64,000 nucleotides of DNA, from positions 1-64,000 of the forward strand of contig CAYXXU010000010.1 in the NCBI GenBank assembly GCA_964469155.1, read 5' to 3'. This DNA is from CAIWKO01 sp964469155. GTDB taxonomy: Bacteria; Bacteroidota; Bacteroidia; Bacteroidales; CAIWKO01. A program made the position numbers and the translations under genes. Below, piece by piece: positions 40,915 to 48,782 of the stretch; the stretch's first letter is position 1, and every line of letters starts with the position of its first letter. The notes beneath the pieces were generated by a model, which saw nothing but the letters and a program-made list of their open reading frames with translations, was not told the DNA's origin and searched no databases.

Positions 40915-43464
40915 TTATTGTTTGTTGAGCAATTGGTCTATTTGTTTTTGCTGTTGTTCTATGATCTTTTTCAGTTCTTCAATCTGTTGTTGCTGTTCCT
41001 GCATACCTTTGACCAAAGGCACCACAAACTCGGCATAGCGCAATCCATAGAAATCATCTTTGTTTTTAGGTTTATCCACACCACTGAAATCGTATCCCAA
41101 ATCCTTGGCGGCTTGTTCTACTTCCTGGGCTATGAAACCTGTTTGCAGTTCCTGTGATTTCAATTGTTCCGATTCTTTTAACCTTAAACTATCGGGAGTT
41201 TTGTTGTATGAAGCAATGGCATCCATATCCAGATGATAAGTGACAGGACGAAGTTTCATAATGAAATCCAAGCCAAAATTCATATCCTGCACCTGCTTTT
41301 TGAACCTGACATCCGAAACATTTGACCAATTGGCATAGCCACCAATGGAGGTGACACTATTATTGCCAATTCTTACCTGATTTGAGGCAGTAATTGAGGT
41401 ATTATAACCAAATGCACTGGAATTGGAATTGCTCGCTGATAGATTGGCATAAACACCGCAAGCTGTGTTGTAACCGCCAGTAGAGTTATAAGGTAATGCA
41501 TAAAATCCCAATGCAGTATTACCTTCACCGTCATTGTTTATTTCTAAGGCAGAGACTCCAATTGCTGTATTATAATCACCTGTTGAATTATTTTTAAGCG
41601 CAAATAATCCCGAAGCTGTATTGTTACTCCCGGAGCTATTTTCATAAAGCGCCTGATCCCCCACAGCGGTGTTATTTATCCCAGTATTATCGGCTGCTGT
41701 ACCACTGCCATGTAATGCCTGAAATCCTACTGCAGTATTGTAAGTGGATCGGCCTGTAGTTCTGTTATCGGCAAGGCCCATTGCAGCGTACCCGATTGCA
41801 GTGCTTCTGCTGTTGGCTTTGTTGCTATATAATGCGTCATGTCCAATGGCAGTATTATATGATCCGGTTGTATTATCATGAAGCGCATAGCTTCCATGGG
41901 CTACATTAGCACTTCCTGTGTTATTATATAATGCTGCATCACCAATTGCAATATTATAATTACCCTCTGTATTTGAATAAAGCGCTCCTGTACCATAAGC
42001 CGTATTGCTTTGTCCTATGGTATTCGAATAAAGTGCATTGTATCCAGAGGCTGTATTCCAAGTACCGGTTGTATTGGAGAAAAGTGATTGACTTCCCATC
42101 GCAGTATTCCATCTACCTGAGTTGATAGTCGGGGTTGGACTTCCTTTCATAGCCGAATAACCAACAGCCGTATTATGAGTTTCATATTGCGTGTTTTGAG
42201 TTAAGGCATAAAACATAGAATAGGCTCCGATAGCAGTACTTGCACTGTTAGTAACATTATTGTATAGAGCATAATATCCCAGGGCTGTATTGTTATTACC
42301 TATTGTATTATTGTATAGTGAATAATATCCCATAGCTGTATTTACTGCCCCTTCCGTATTATTATACAGTGTTCGATACCCAATGGCCGTATTAAATCCC
42401 CCTGTGGTGTTGGAATATAGGGGTAAATTTCCTAAGGCAGTGTTGCTGCTAATATTTGCAGTGCCTTTACCAACTGTAATTCCATTGAAACGTGCATCGG
42501 CACCCACCACATCGAATTTATAGGTGGGCGAGGTGGTGCCTATACCCACATTGGTGCCGTTATCGTATATCAGTGAGTTACCACCCACTGTGGCTCCTGT
42601 GAATTTCACCACATAGTTGGTGGTGCCGCTGATGGTGGCATTGCCGGTGGGGCCCTGAATACCTTGTATGCCCTGAATACCCTGAATTCCGGTGGGGCCT
42701 TGTATGCCCTGAATACCCTGTATGCCTTGTGCCCCGGTGGCACCCACAGCTCCCTGCGGGCCAACGGCTCCGCTGAGGTTGATACTCCAAATATTATAAG
42801 TGCCCGAGCCGGTTACGGCGTTTATGGTAACATTTAGCATACCGGTGGAGGGGGTGTAGCTTGTTATCAATCCGGTCATGTAGTTGGATGTGGAGTTGGC
42901 TATCACTACGGTTTGTCCGTTGGTGTAGCTGAGTCCGGTGCCTACCACCAGGCTTTTCGCTCCGGTTGATATAGTGAGAGTGTTAGGAGATATGGTGGAA
43001 TAGCGGTCGCCAGCGGCTCCGGCAATTCCTGTGGGGCCTGTAGGGCCGGTGGGGCCCGCAGTGCCGCTTTCTTTGGCATAGAGTGCATAAGGCACCGATA
43101 CAAACTGGTTGGTGCCCACCAATTGCCATGCTGTGCCACCGGCCGGGTCGATCTCTACCTTCAGAAAATAGGTGTTGCTGCCCCAACTGATGGTGCCGAA
43201 GTTGCCGGCTACCACACTGCCCTGGCCTATCTGCAAAGCAAACAGTCCGAAGGCATCGGTGGTTTTGCTGTGGGTTTCGATGTAAATGGCCGTGCCCGAA
43301 GCGCTGCCCTGAAGCAGGCTCAGTTTGAGAGCTACCGATTGATTGGCCAATACATTGCCGCTGCCATCGCGGGCTACGCCCTGGTAGTTGATGGCCTGTG
43401 GCGTTTGAGCATAGAGGGCTGTGCCGAGAATGCTCAGGAGGAGGATGAGGAGGAGTTTTTTCAT
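40915..43464 (-). CDS. Secreted tail-fibre-like protein with collagen-like repeats and S74 chaperone domain
   Basis: An 849-residue protein with signal peptide MKKLLLILLLSILGTALYAQ. A conserved N-terminal beta domain (PQAINYQGVARDGSGNVLANQ) is followed by collagen-like Gly-X-Y runs (GPTGPTGPTG; GIQGIQGIQGPTG), then some 400 residues of trimeric-fibre repeats of the form N-T-A-x-G-Y-x-A-L-Y-x-N-T. At the end is a peptidase S74-type intramolecular chaperone (SDVRFKKQVQDMNFGLDFI...LRPVTYHLD) and a C-terminal coiled coil rich in Gln. Members trimerise and may cut off their chaperone. It should form a surface fibre. It is paralogous to the upstream gene at 43541 and shares with it a nearly identical DNA block. 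Confidence 0.9.
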   Translation of the reverse strand: MKKLLLILLLSILGTALYAQTPQAINYQGVARDGSGNVLANQSVALKLSLLQGSASGTAIYIETHSKTTDAFGLFALQIGQGSVVAGNFGTISWGSNTYFLKVEIDPAGGTAWQLVGTNQFVSVPYALYAKESGTAGPTGPTGPTGIAGAAGDRYSTISPNTLTISTGAKSLVVGTGLSYTNGQTVVIANSTSNYMTGLITSYTPSTGMLNVTINAVTGSGTYNIWSINLSGAVGPQGAVGATGAQGIQGIQGIQGPTGIQGIQGIQGIQGPTGNATISGTTNYVVKFTGATVGGNSLIYDNGTNVGIGTTSPTYKFDVVGADARFNGITVGKGTANISSNTALGNLPLYSNTTGGFNTAIGYRTLYNNTEGAVNTAMGYYSLYNNTIGNNNTALGYYALYNNVTNSASTAIGAYSMFYALTQNTQYETHNTAVGYSAMKGSPTPTINSGRWNTAMGSQSLFSNTTGTWNTASGYNALYSNTIGQSNTAYGTGALYSNTEGNYNIAIGDAALYNNTGSANVAHGSYALHDNTTGSYNTAIGHDALYSNKANSRSTAIGYAAMGLADNRTTGRSTYNTAVGFQALHGSGTAADNTGINNTAVGDQALYENSSGSNNTASGLFALKNNSTGDYNTAIGVSALEINNDGEGNTALGFYALPYNSTGGYNTACGVYANLSASNSNSSAFGYNTSITASNQVRIGNNSVTSIGGYANWSNVSDVRFKKQVQDMNFGLDFIMKLRPVTYHLDMDAIASYNKTPDSLRLKESEQLKSQELQTGFIAQEVEQAAKDLGYDFSGVDKPKNKDDFYGLRYAEFVVPLVKGMQEQQQQIEELKKIIEQQQKQIDQLLNKQ
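43061..43266. repeat. Copy 1 of a nearly identical block shared by the two fibre genes
   Basis: 206 bases differ from 45735-45940 at only about two positions, while the flanking coding sequence of the two paralogues has diverged clearly. This points to gene conversion or strong constraint on the N-terminal domain. Confidence 0.85.
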
Positions 43465-43540
43465 GGGTGGTTGGGTTTTATGGTTTGTTATTTGTTTGTT
43501 TTCGTTTGAGCTATTTGGTGCAGTATGATTGTTGTGAAAC

Positions 43541-46138
43541 TTATTCCTGTCCTACGGCCACAATATTTATCGTATAGTTGGGCGATTGGGAGGTGGTTTT
43601 GGGGTTATAGATAAAGAGCTTGCCTCCTGATGTTGTAACAGTGGATAATGACATAATGACTTCGGCAAATCCGCCACCCGAAGCATTGGCAATATACACC
43701 ACAGGTGCCGAGGTAAAGCTCTCGGGGAAAGTAAAACTGATGTTTACGGTTGAACCTGCCGTGATGGTTGTATTAACGGCTACGGTAGTTGAGAGAATTT
43801 TGCGTTGCACTGCATCAACTGCCCTGAAGGTACCTTTATTGTCTTTCACGGTTATGGTGCCACTGGTAACTACATTACCACTGAAATTTGCATTGCCATC
43901 GAAACTTGCATCGCCGTTTTTATAAATGATGAGTGCATCGCTTCTAGCGGTATTGCTTGTACCATTTCCCACCACAAACAAGCGGTCTTCGGCAACCCAG
44001 CCATTTGTATTAGCAGGCGTATAATCCGTATTATAGCGTCCTATAACGGTTTCATAACCTGAAGGCGCAGTTGTATATGTGCCCATTGCTGTTGAAATAC
44101 CACCTGAAGCTAGTGAGTTATAACCCATTGCTGTTGCATAAACTCCTGTAGCATCTGTATTGTAACCTATTGCTGTTGCAGATACCGCTGACGCATTAGT
44201 GAAGTATCCCATTGCAGTAGAATATGAACCTGATGCGATTGAATTATCTCCCGTGGCAAATGCAGCTATCCCCTTAGCCTTTGTGCTACGCCCCATTGCT
44301 ACTGAATAATCACCTATGCTGTCAGTATTCCATTGCAAACCGTTAATATAACCTACTCTGAATGCGGCTTTATCAGGATACCACAACATGCGGGTACCGG
44401 CTCCGGATACGGGTGCAGCACCCGGACTTGATTTATAAGAGCCCACAAACAACACATTGCCTCCACCTGTGCCTGTGCCGTTGGCATGCAGCAGGGCTGT
44501 GGGCGTGCTTGTGCCCAATCCGGTGTTACCGTTTTTAAGCATAACCAGGGCATCACTCTTTTCAGAGCTGCCAGTGCCATTTCCCACAACAAAAAGGCGG
44601 TCAGCAGCATTCCATATCGTGGTGCTCATTGGTGTATAATCCGTGTTATATTGGCCTATTGCTGTTTCATAAGCTGAAGCTGCTTTGACGAAATTGCCTG
44701 TAGCGGTTGAGTAATCCCCTGCTGCTGTGGTATGGCTGCCCATAGCTGTTGAAACCATTCCGGAGCCTGTTGTTTCGGCACCCAGGGCAGTTGAATACCA
44801 GCCTGAACCAATGGTGTAGTAACCCAAAGCGGTAGCAGCACTACCAGAGGCATTGGTATATGATCCAATGGAGGTTGAAGCCTCGCCCGTAGCAGAAGCA
44901 TTATTGCCGATAGCTATGGAAGTCACTTTTGAAGCACGTGAGGCAAAACCAATGGCTACTGCACTACTTCCTATTGCCTTAGAGTTATTTCCCATTGCCA
45001 CAGAGTAATCACCGATACTATCCTTATTCCATTGTAATCCGTCGACATAGCCTGCCCTGAAAGCCGCTTTGTCAGGATACCACATCATGCGTGTTCCGGC
45101 ACCGGATACGGGCACGGAGCCGGGGCTTGCTTTATAAGTACCTGCAAATAAAACATTGCCTTGTCCCGTACCGGTGCCATTGGCATGCAGAAGGGCAGAT
45201 GGTGAAGTTGTGCCTAAACCTATGTTGGTACCGTTATCATATAGCAGTGAGTTGCCGCCGGTTGTTGCACCGGTGAATTTCACCAGATAGTTGCTTGTGC
45301 CGCTTATATTGGCACTTCCGGCTGGACCTTGTAAGCCTTGAATGCCTTGTAAGCCTTGAATACCTTGTATCCCTTGAGCACCTGTTGGTCCTTGAATCCC
45401 TTGGGCTCCGGTAGCACCATCAGGACCTTGGGGGCCTCTGGCACCACTTAGGTTTACATTCCATTGCGAAAAGGTTCCATAGCCTGCCACCGAATTTATA
45501 TTAACGTTGAGCAAGCCGGTTCCGGCATCGTAAGCTGTCACCACACCCACCATGTAATCGCTGAATGAGTTGGCTATAACCACCGTTTGGCCATTGGTAT
45601 AGCTAAGTCCGGAACCAACTTCCAGACTTTTGGCACTAAGGTCTATACTGAGTGAAGTGGTGGATTGGCTGGCATAGCGGTCGCCGTCGGCTCCGGCAGT
45701 TCCTGTGGGGCCTGTGGGGCCGGTGGGACCTGCTGTGCCGCTTTCTTTGGCATAGAGTGCATAAGGCACCGACACAAACTGGTTGGTGCCCACCAATTGC
45801 CATGCTGTGCCACCGGCCGGGTCGATCTCTACCTTCAGAAAATAGGTGTTGCTGCCCCAACTGATGGTGCCGAAGTTGCCGGCTACCACACTGCCCTGGC
45901 CTATCTGCAAAGCAAACAGTCCGAAGGCGTCGGTGGTTTTACTATGAGTTTCAGAATAGACAACCATGCCACTAGCACTGCCGCTAAGTATGCTCAGGCG
46001 GAGGGCTACGGTTTGATTGGCCACAACATTGCCGCTGTTATCGCGGGCTACGCCCTGATAGTTGATGGCTTGGGGCGTTTGAGCATAGAGGGCTGTGCCG
46101 AAGATGCTCAGGGTGAGGAGGAGTAGGAGTTTTTTCAT
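43541..46138 (-). CDS. Secreted YadA-like/collagen-like fibre protein
   Basis: An 865-residue protein from the ATG at 46138 (signal peptide MKKLLLLLTLSIFGTALYAQ; the frame extends to 46183 but without a signal peptide start). It has the same N-terminal domain and Gly-X-Y runs as the protein at 40915. Two blocks of YadA-head-type repeats follow (S-x-A-I-G-x-x-A-S-A-T-G pattern, about residues 380-500 and 620-720). The end differs: no S74 domain, but a C-terminal beta-sandwich (AGSTVNISFTFPESFTSAPVVYI) like receptor-binding tips of fibres. It lies 76 bases upstream of its paralogue in the same direction, with a -7 box and a shared regulatory-looking element upstream. Confidence 0.88.
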   Translation of the reverse strand: MKKLLLLLTLSIFGTALYAQTPQAINYQGVARDNSGNVVANQTVALRLSILSGSASGMVVYSETHSKTTDAFGLFALQIGQGSVVAGNFGTISWGSNTYFLKVEIDPAGGTAWQLVGTNQFVSVPYALYAKESGTAGPTGPTGPTGTAGADGDRYASQSTTSLSIDLSAKSLEVGSGLSYTNGQTVVIANSFSDYMVGVVTAYDAGTGLLNVNINSVAGYGTFSQWNVNLSGARGPQGPDGATGAQGIQGPTGAQGIQGIQGLQGIQGLQGPAGSANISGTSNYLVKFTGATTGGNSLLYDNGTNIGLGTTSPSALLHANGTGTGQGNVLFAGTYKASPGSVPVSGAGTRMMWYPDKAAFRAGYVDGLQWNKDSIGDYSVAMGNNSKAIGSSAVAIGFASRASKVTSIAIGNNASATGEASTSIGSYTNASGSAATALGYYTIGSGWYSTALGAETTGSGMVSTAMGSHTTAAGDYSTATGNFVKAASAYETAIGQYNTDYTPMSTTIWNAADRLFVVGNGTGSSEKSDALVMLKNGNTGLGTSTPTALLHANGTGTGGGNVLFVGSYKSSPGAAPVSGAGTRMLWYPDKAAFRVGYINGLQWNTDSIGDYSVAMGRSTKAKGIAAFATGDNSIASGSYSTAMGYFTNASAVSATAIGYNTDATGVYATAMGYNSLASGGISTAMGTYTTAPSGYETVIGRYNTDYTPANTNGWVAEDRLFVVGNGTSNTARSDALIIYKNGDASFDGNANFSGNVVTSGTITVKDNKGTFRAVDAVQRKILSTTVAVNTTITAGSTVNISFTFPESFTSAPVVYIANASGGGFAEVIMSLSTVTTSGGKLFIYNPKTTSQSPNYTINIVAVGQE
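45735..45940. repeat. Copy 2 of the nearly identical block shared by the two fibre genes
   Basis: The counterpart of 43061-43266, offset by 2674 bases, in the same orientation and reading frame. Confidence 0.85.
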
Positions 46139-46180
46139 GGGTGGTTGGTTTATAATGTTTGTAATTAAGGAAATGGGTAA

Positions 46181-46188
46181 CAAATATA
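46181..46188 (-). promoter_or_regulatory. -7 box upstream of the YadA-like fibre gene
   Basis: The minus strand reads TATATTTG, matching TAnnTTTG, 43 bases before the ATG at 46138. No -33 element lies at standard spacing, as might be expected for an activator-dependent promoter. Confidence 0.55.
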
Positions 46189-46255
46189 AGAATTTTCAGA
46201 TAGGTTTTAATAAGCAACAAAAATATTAACACTATTCTAATAAAGAATCAGGGAA

Positions 46256-46310
46256 ATTACCGAAATGAGTAGGGGATTTTACGGATATTGGGGGGGGAGA
46301 AGTCCGGAGT
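46256..46310 (-). promoter_or_regulatory. Shared direct-repeat element, copy A
   Basis: The plus strand reads ATTACCGAAA, then GGGGATTTTACGGAT, then a G run and AGAAGTCCGGAG. Two TTACSGA half-sites stand 22 bases apart. The whole arrangement recurs at 47876-47925. It lies 68 bases upstream of the -7 box of the fibre gene, a normal place for an activator. Confidence 0.6.
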
Positions 46311-46556
46311 GAAAAAATTTAACCACATAGACACATAGAAGCATAGAAGATTCAAGACTACATAAGGACACAATAAAAATTCATAGCAGAGCCTGCCTAC
46401 CAATTAAAGTGCGCAGACTAAAAAAAAACTTGCCGCGGGGGGCAGGGAATAGGTAATAGTGGAGAGGGAATAATAAGGAGGGGAGGCCTGTCTGGCTTTG
46501 TGTAAGGCTGACAAGACTCCCCTTTTGCCGATTGATGATTGCCGATTGGCTTAGCC
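46311..46556. other. Gene-free repeat-rich stretch between the fibre gene and the unknown protein
   Basis: It holds CACATAGACACATAGAAGCATAGAAG short repeats of 7-8 bp (from about 46323), purine-rich DNA, and a possible weak hairpin at about 46479-46525 (GGGGAG ... CTCCCC) that may terminate the gene at 46557. No open frame looks real. Confidence 0.5.
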
Positions 46557-47495
46557 TTATTTCTTTACCAGCACGGTAACTTTGGCATCGAGGTCGGTTT
46601 CGTTTATGAAAATGATAAATTTATTGTCGGGACCGGCTGCACTGCCTTTCAACTGTAGCCTAATTTTTGAAGCCAATTCGTTTGGCGGACTTTTCATTTC
46701 TGCATCGGCAGTGGGTGCAAAGTAGAATTTCAGTGTTTTTGAGAATTTGCTGGTAACCACAATCATATCCTTGTCCGTAAAATCGAGTTCGAAAGCTTTG
46801 CTGGATTGCTTCTGAATCTGAATGGTTTTGATATGAGTAACATAGTTGACGATGGTTTGGTCGAAATAATAAAGCATAGTAGTAGGGTTCTTATAGTTTT
46901 CGGCCAATATCACCAGCATATTGAGGTAAAGTTCATCGTACAATAACTTTACCTTGGTTTCAAAATCGGGTATGGCTTCCGATACATCGCCTTTCTTTTC
47001 TTTTTGCAGATCATATATTGCCTGGTAATCGTCGCGAATTTGGGTGAATTCGGCTTCCAGGCCTGCGCCCAAATCGGCTGCATACGTATGAGTGCCATTG
47101 ATCATACGCTGCATCAGGAAAAATATGTTTTCCTGGGTTGCCTTGGAGTATTCAGAACGTCCGTAAGGATAAAACAACTGGTAAGTTCCCGAGGCCTTTT
47201 TGAATTTGTATTCGACCAGGGGTTCCAGATCAAGTGATTTATCGACAAATTCTTTCATTTTGGCGTTTAGTTGCACTGTATAGTCCTGCCGCATCACCAG
47301 GTCGGCATCGTAGGTTTCGAGATTGCCAAAGATTTTTTCCCATACCTCTTTTGTGGCAAGCAGCCGGGGAGCATAAACGGGATTGTCGGCAGCTTTCATG
47401 CGCATATAATTGTCGTAGGCGACTTTCTGAATGCTGTCCTTTGAGGTGTTGATGGTGTAAAAAGGATTTTCGCTGTAAGGTTCTAATTTTTTCAT
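46557..47495 (-). CDS. Conserved-looking hypothetical protein, 312 residues
   Basis: I start this gene at the ATG at 47495 (MKKLEPYSENPFYTINTSKD); the open frame continues upstream into a 43-bp tandem repeat that is not credible protein. The protein has no signal peptide or membrane segment, is rich in charged and aromatic residues, and is mostly helical in the middle (KVWEKIFGNLETYDADLVMRQ-like amphipathic stretches), with a beta C-terminal part ending NKFIIFINETDLDAKVTVLVKK. I do not recognise a named family. It has a -7 box far upstream (47839), giving a leader of about 340 bases that includes the tandem repeat. Confidence 0.75.
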   Translation of the reverse strand: MKKLEPYSENPFYTINTSKDSIQKVAYDNYMRMKAADNPVYAPRLLATKEVWEKIFGNLETYDADLVMRQDYTVQLNAKMKEFVDKSLDLEPLVEYKFKKASGTYQLFYPYGRSEYSKATQENIFFLMQRMINGTHTYAADLGAGLEAEFTQIRDDYQAIYDLQKEKKGDVSEAIPDFETKVKLLYDELYLNMLVILAENYKNPTTMLYYFDQTIVNYVTHIKTIQIQKQSSKAFELDFTDKDMIVVTSKFSKTLKFYFAPTADAEMKSPPNELASKIRLQLKGSAAGPDNKFIIFINETDLDAKVTVLVKK

Positions 47496-47586
47496 GATTT
47501 TAGTGTTTTTTTGATTAATAAAATTATTTTTCTTTATATGGTTACTATTTTTTTTTATTATTCGCTCGATGTGAATCTGCAACTCC

Positions 47587-47758
47587 GAAAGTTTGCGATG
47601 ACACCACCCTGCAACAGAGTACTGCCTCCGAAAGTTTGCGACGACACCACCCTGCAACAGAGTACTGCCTCCGAAAGTTTGCGACGACACCACCCTGCAA
47701 CAGAGTAATGCCTCCGAAAGTTTGCGATGACACCACCCTGCAACAGAGTACCGGCCTC
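47587..47758. repeat. 43-bp tandem repeat, four copies
   Basis: Copies begin at 47587, 47630, 47673 and 47716, each starting GAAAGTTTGCGA and containing ACACCACCCTGCAACAGAG. They differ at only a few positions, including in what would be spacers, so this is not a CRISPR array. It lies between the predicted promoter and the start codon of the gene at 46557. Confidence 0.95.
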
Positions 47759-47838
47759 CTCACGATTTTAAAGAACGCATTTCGGAACTTTTTTACTTTT
47801 CTCAGATCAGGGTTTGTCTGTGCGTAATCCCGAAGGTA

Positions 47839-47846
47839 CAAAAGTA
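47839..47846 (-). promoter_or_regulatory. -7 box for the unknown gene at 46557
   Basis: The minus strand reads TACTTTTG, matching TAnnTTTG, 30 bases downstream of shared element B. It is the best promoter candidate in the 612-base gap 47496-48107. Confidence 0.5.
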
Positions 47847-47875
47847 GTTAATGCTATGCCTTAGGTATCAGTAGA

Positions 47876-47925
47876 ATTACGGAAAAAAAATAAGGGATTT
47901 TACGGATTTTGAGGGGAGAGAAGAC
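47876..47925 (-). promoter_or_regulatory. Shared direct-repeat element, copy B
   Basis: The plus strand reads ATTACGGAAA, then AAGGGATTTTACGGAT, then GAGGGGAGAGAAGACCG. Two TTACGGA half-sites are 23 bases apart. It matches copy A at 46256 over about 50 bases apart from the spacer. The response regulator gene starts 850 bases away. Confidence 0.6.
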
Positions 47926-48106
47926 CGAAGACGGAAGACCGAAGACTTAAGAGGGAACAAAGCCAGGGTGTGGCTCATGGCTCGTGGCTTGTGGCTTTGA
48001 AAAATAGAGGGCATAATGAAAAGGAGAGGTCTGCTTGCCAACTGCTGATTTGCCGACTGAAGACTGCAGACTGAAGACTTCCGACTTCCGACTCCGGTCT
48101 TCCGAC
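47926..48106. repeat. Short degenerate repeats after the response regulator gene
   Basis: GAAGACCGAAGACGGAAGACCG (about 47929) and, just after the stop codon of the regulator gene, alternating GACTGAAGACT, GACTTCC and GTCTTCCGAC units (48054-48106). No gene or terminator is seen. Confidence 0.65.
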
Positions 48107-48107
48107 C

Positions 48108-48770
48108 CTAATTCAGTTTGATCAGCCCGTTTCTCAGGGCATATTTCACCAGGTCGGCAATAGTTTTCAGTTCGAGTTTTTCCATAATACTGACCTTATG
48201 GCTTTCGACGGTGCGCGGACTGATAAATAGTTTTTTGCTTATCTGGTTATAGGTTAACCCATCGGCAAAGCCTTTCAACACCTCGGTCTCGCGGGGACTG
48301 AGGCTGTTGGCTGCCGATTGTTCTCGGCTATCGGCCGATGCAAGCATTTTTCTATGGCTTTTGAAAATGATACGCGATACCCTGTCGCCGTAATATTCCT
48401 CGCCTTCGGCAATGGTATGAATGGCTTCGAGAAACTCATCGGCCGAACATTCTTTTGTCAGATATCCCTTCACACCGCATTTCAGGGCGCAAAGCACCGT
48501 GCCTTCATCGCCTGCAGCCGAAAGCATCAGCACTTTGATATCGGGATATCTTTCTTTCACTTCCATGGCCATGATATTGCCGTCCATATCGGGCAGGTTG
48601 ATGTCGAGTATCAAAATGTGAGGTTGCACGGTACGTAATTTCACGAGCATAGAGGCTGCATCGCCGGTTTCGGAAACTACTTCAATGCTGTTGTCGGCCA
48701 TAAACATGGCCCTGATGCCATCTCTTACAATCTTATGGTCGTCGACCATCGCTACTTTTATCTTCTGCAT
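48108..48770 (-). CDS. NarL/FixJ-family response regulator
   Basis: A 220-residue regulator. The receiver domain has acidic residues D10-D11, phospho-acceptor Asp56 (ILDINLPDMDG) and the conserved Lys in YLTKECSADEF. The C-terminal LuxR-type helix-turn-helix reads LSPRETEVLKGFADGL then ISKKLFISPRTVESHKVSIMEKL. It follows the TPR sensor kinase gene by 12 bases, so the two make a two-component pair. Its targets are unknown; the TTACSGA direct repeats upstream of the two nearest gene groups are candidates. Confidence 0.95.
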   Translation of the reverse strand: MQKIKVAMVDDHKIVRDGIRAMFMADNSIEVVSETGDAASMLVKLRTVQPHILILDINLPDMDGNIMAMEVKERYPDIKVLMLSAAGDEGTVLCALKCGVKGYLTKECSADEFLEAIHTIAEGEEYYGDRVSRIIFKSHRKMLASADSREQSAANSLSPRETEVLKGFADGLTYNQISKKLFISPRTVESHKVSIMEKLELKTIADLVKYALRNGLIKLN

Positions 48771-48782
48771 GTTCGATCCGAT

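Noticed and set aside
40915..46138. The fibre genes as prophage tail genes
   Set aside because: Each has a bacterial signal peptide and Bacteroidota surface-protein N-terminal domain, and no phage structural, lysis or integrase genes surround them.
46479..46525. Strong rho-independent terminator after the gene at 46557
   Set aside because: Only GGGGAG/CTCCCC pairs well, the inner stem has mismatches and no T run follows on the minus strand, so I did not call it.
46557..47693. A longer 378-residue version of the unknown protein starting in the 43-bp repeat
   Set aside because: The extra 66 residues are translated tandem repeat; the ATG at 47495 begins the normal-looking protein.
47587..47758. 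Possible CRISPR array (regular 43-bp spacing)
   Set aside because: The whole unit is repeated, including what would be spacers, there are only four copies and no cas genes are nearby.
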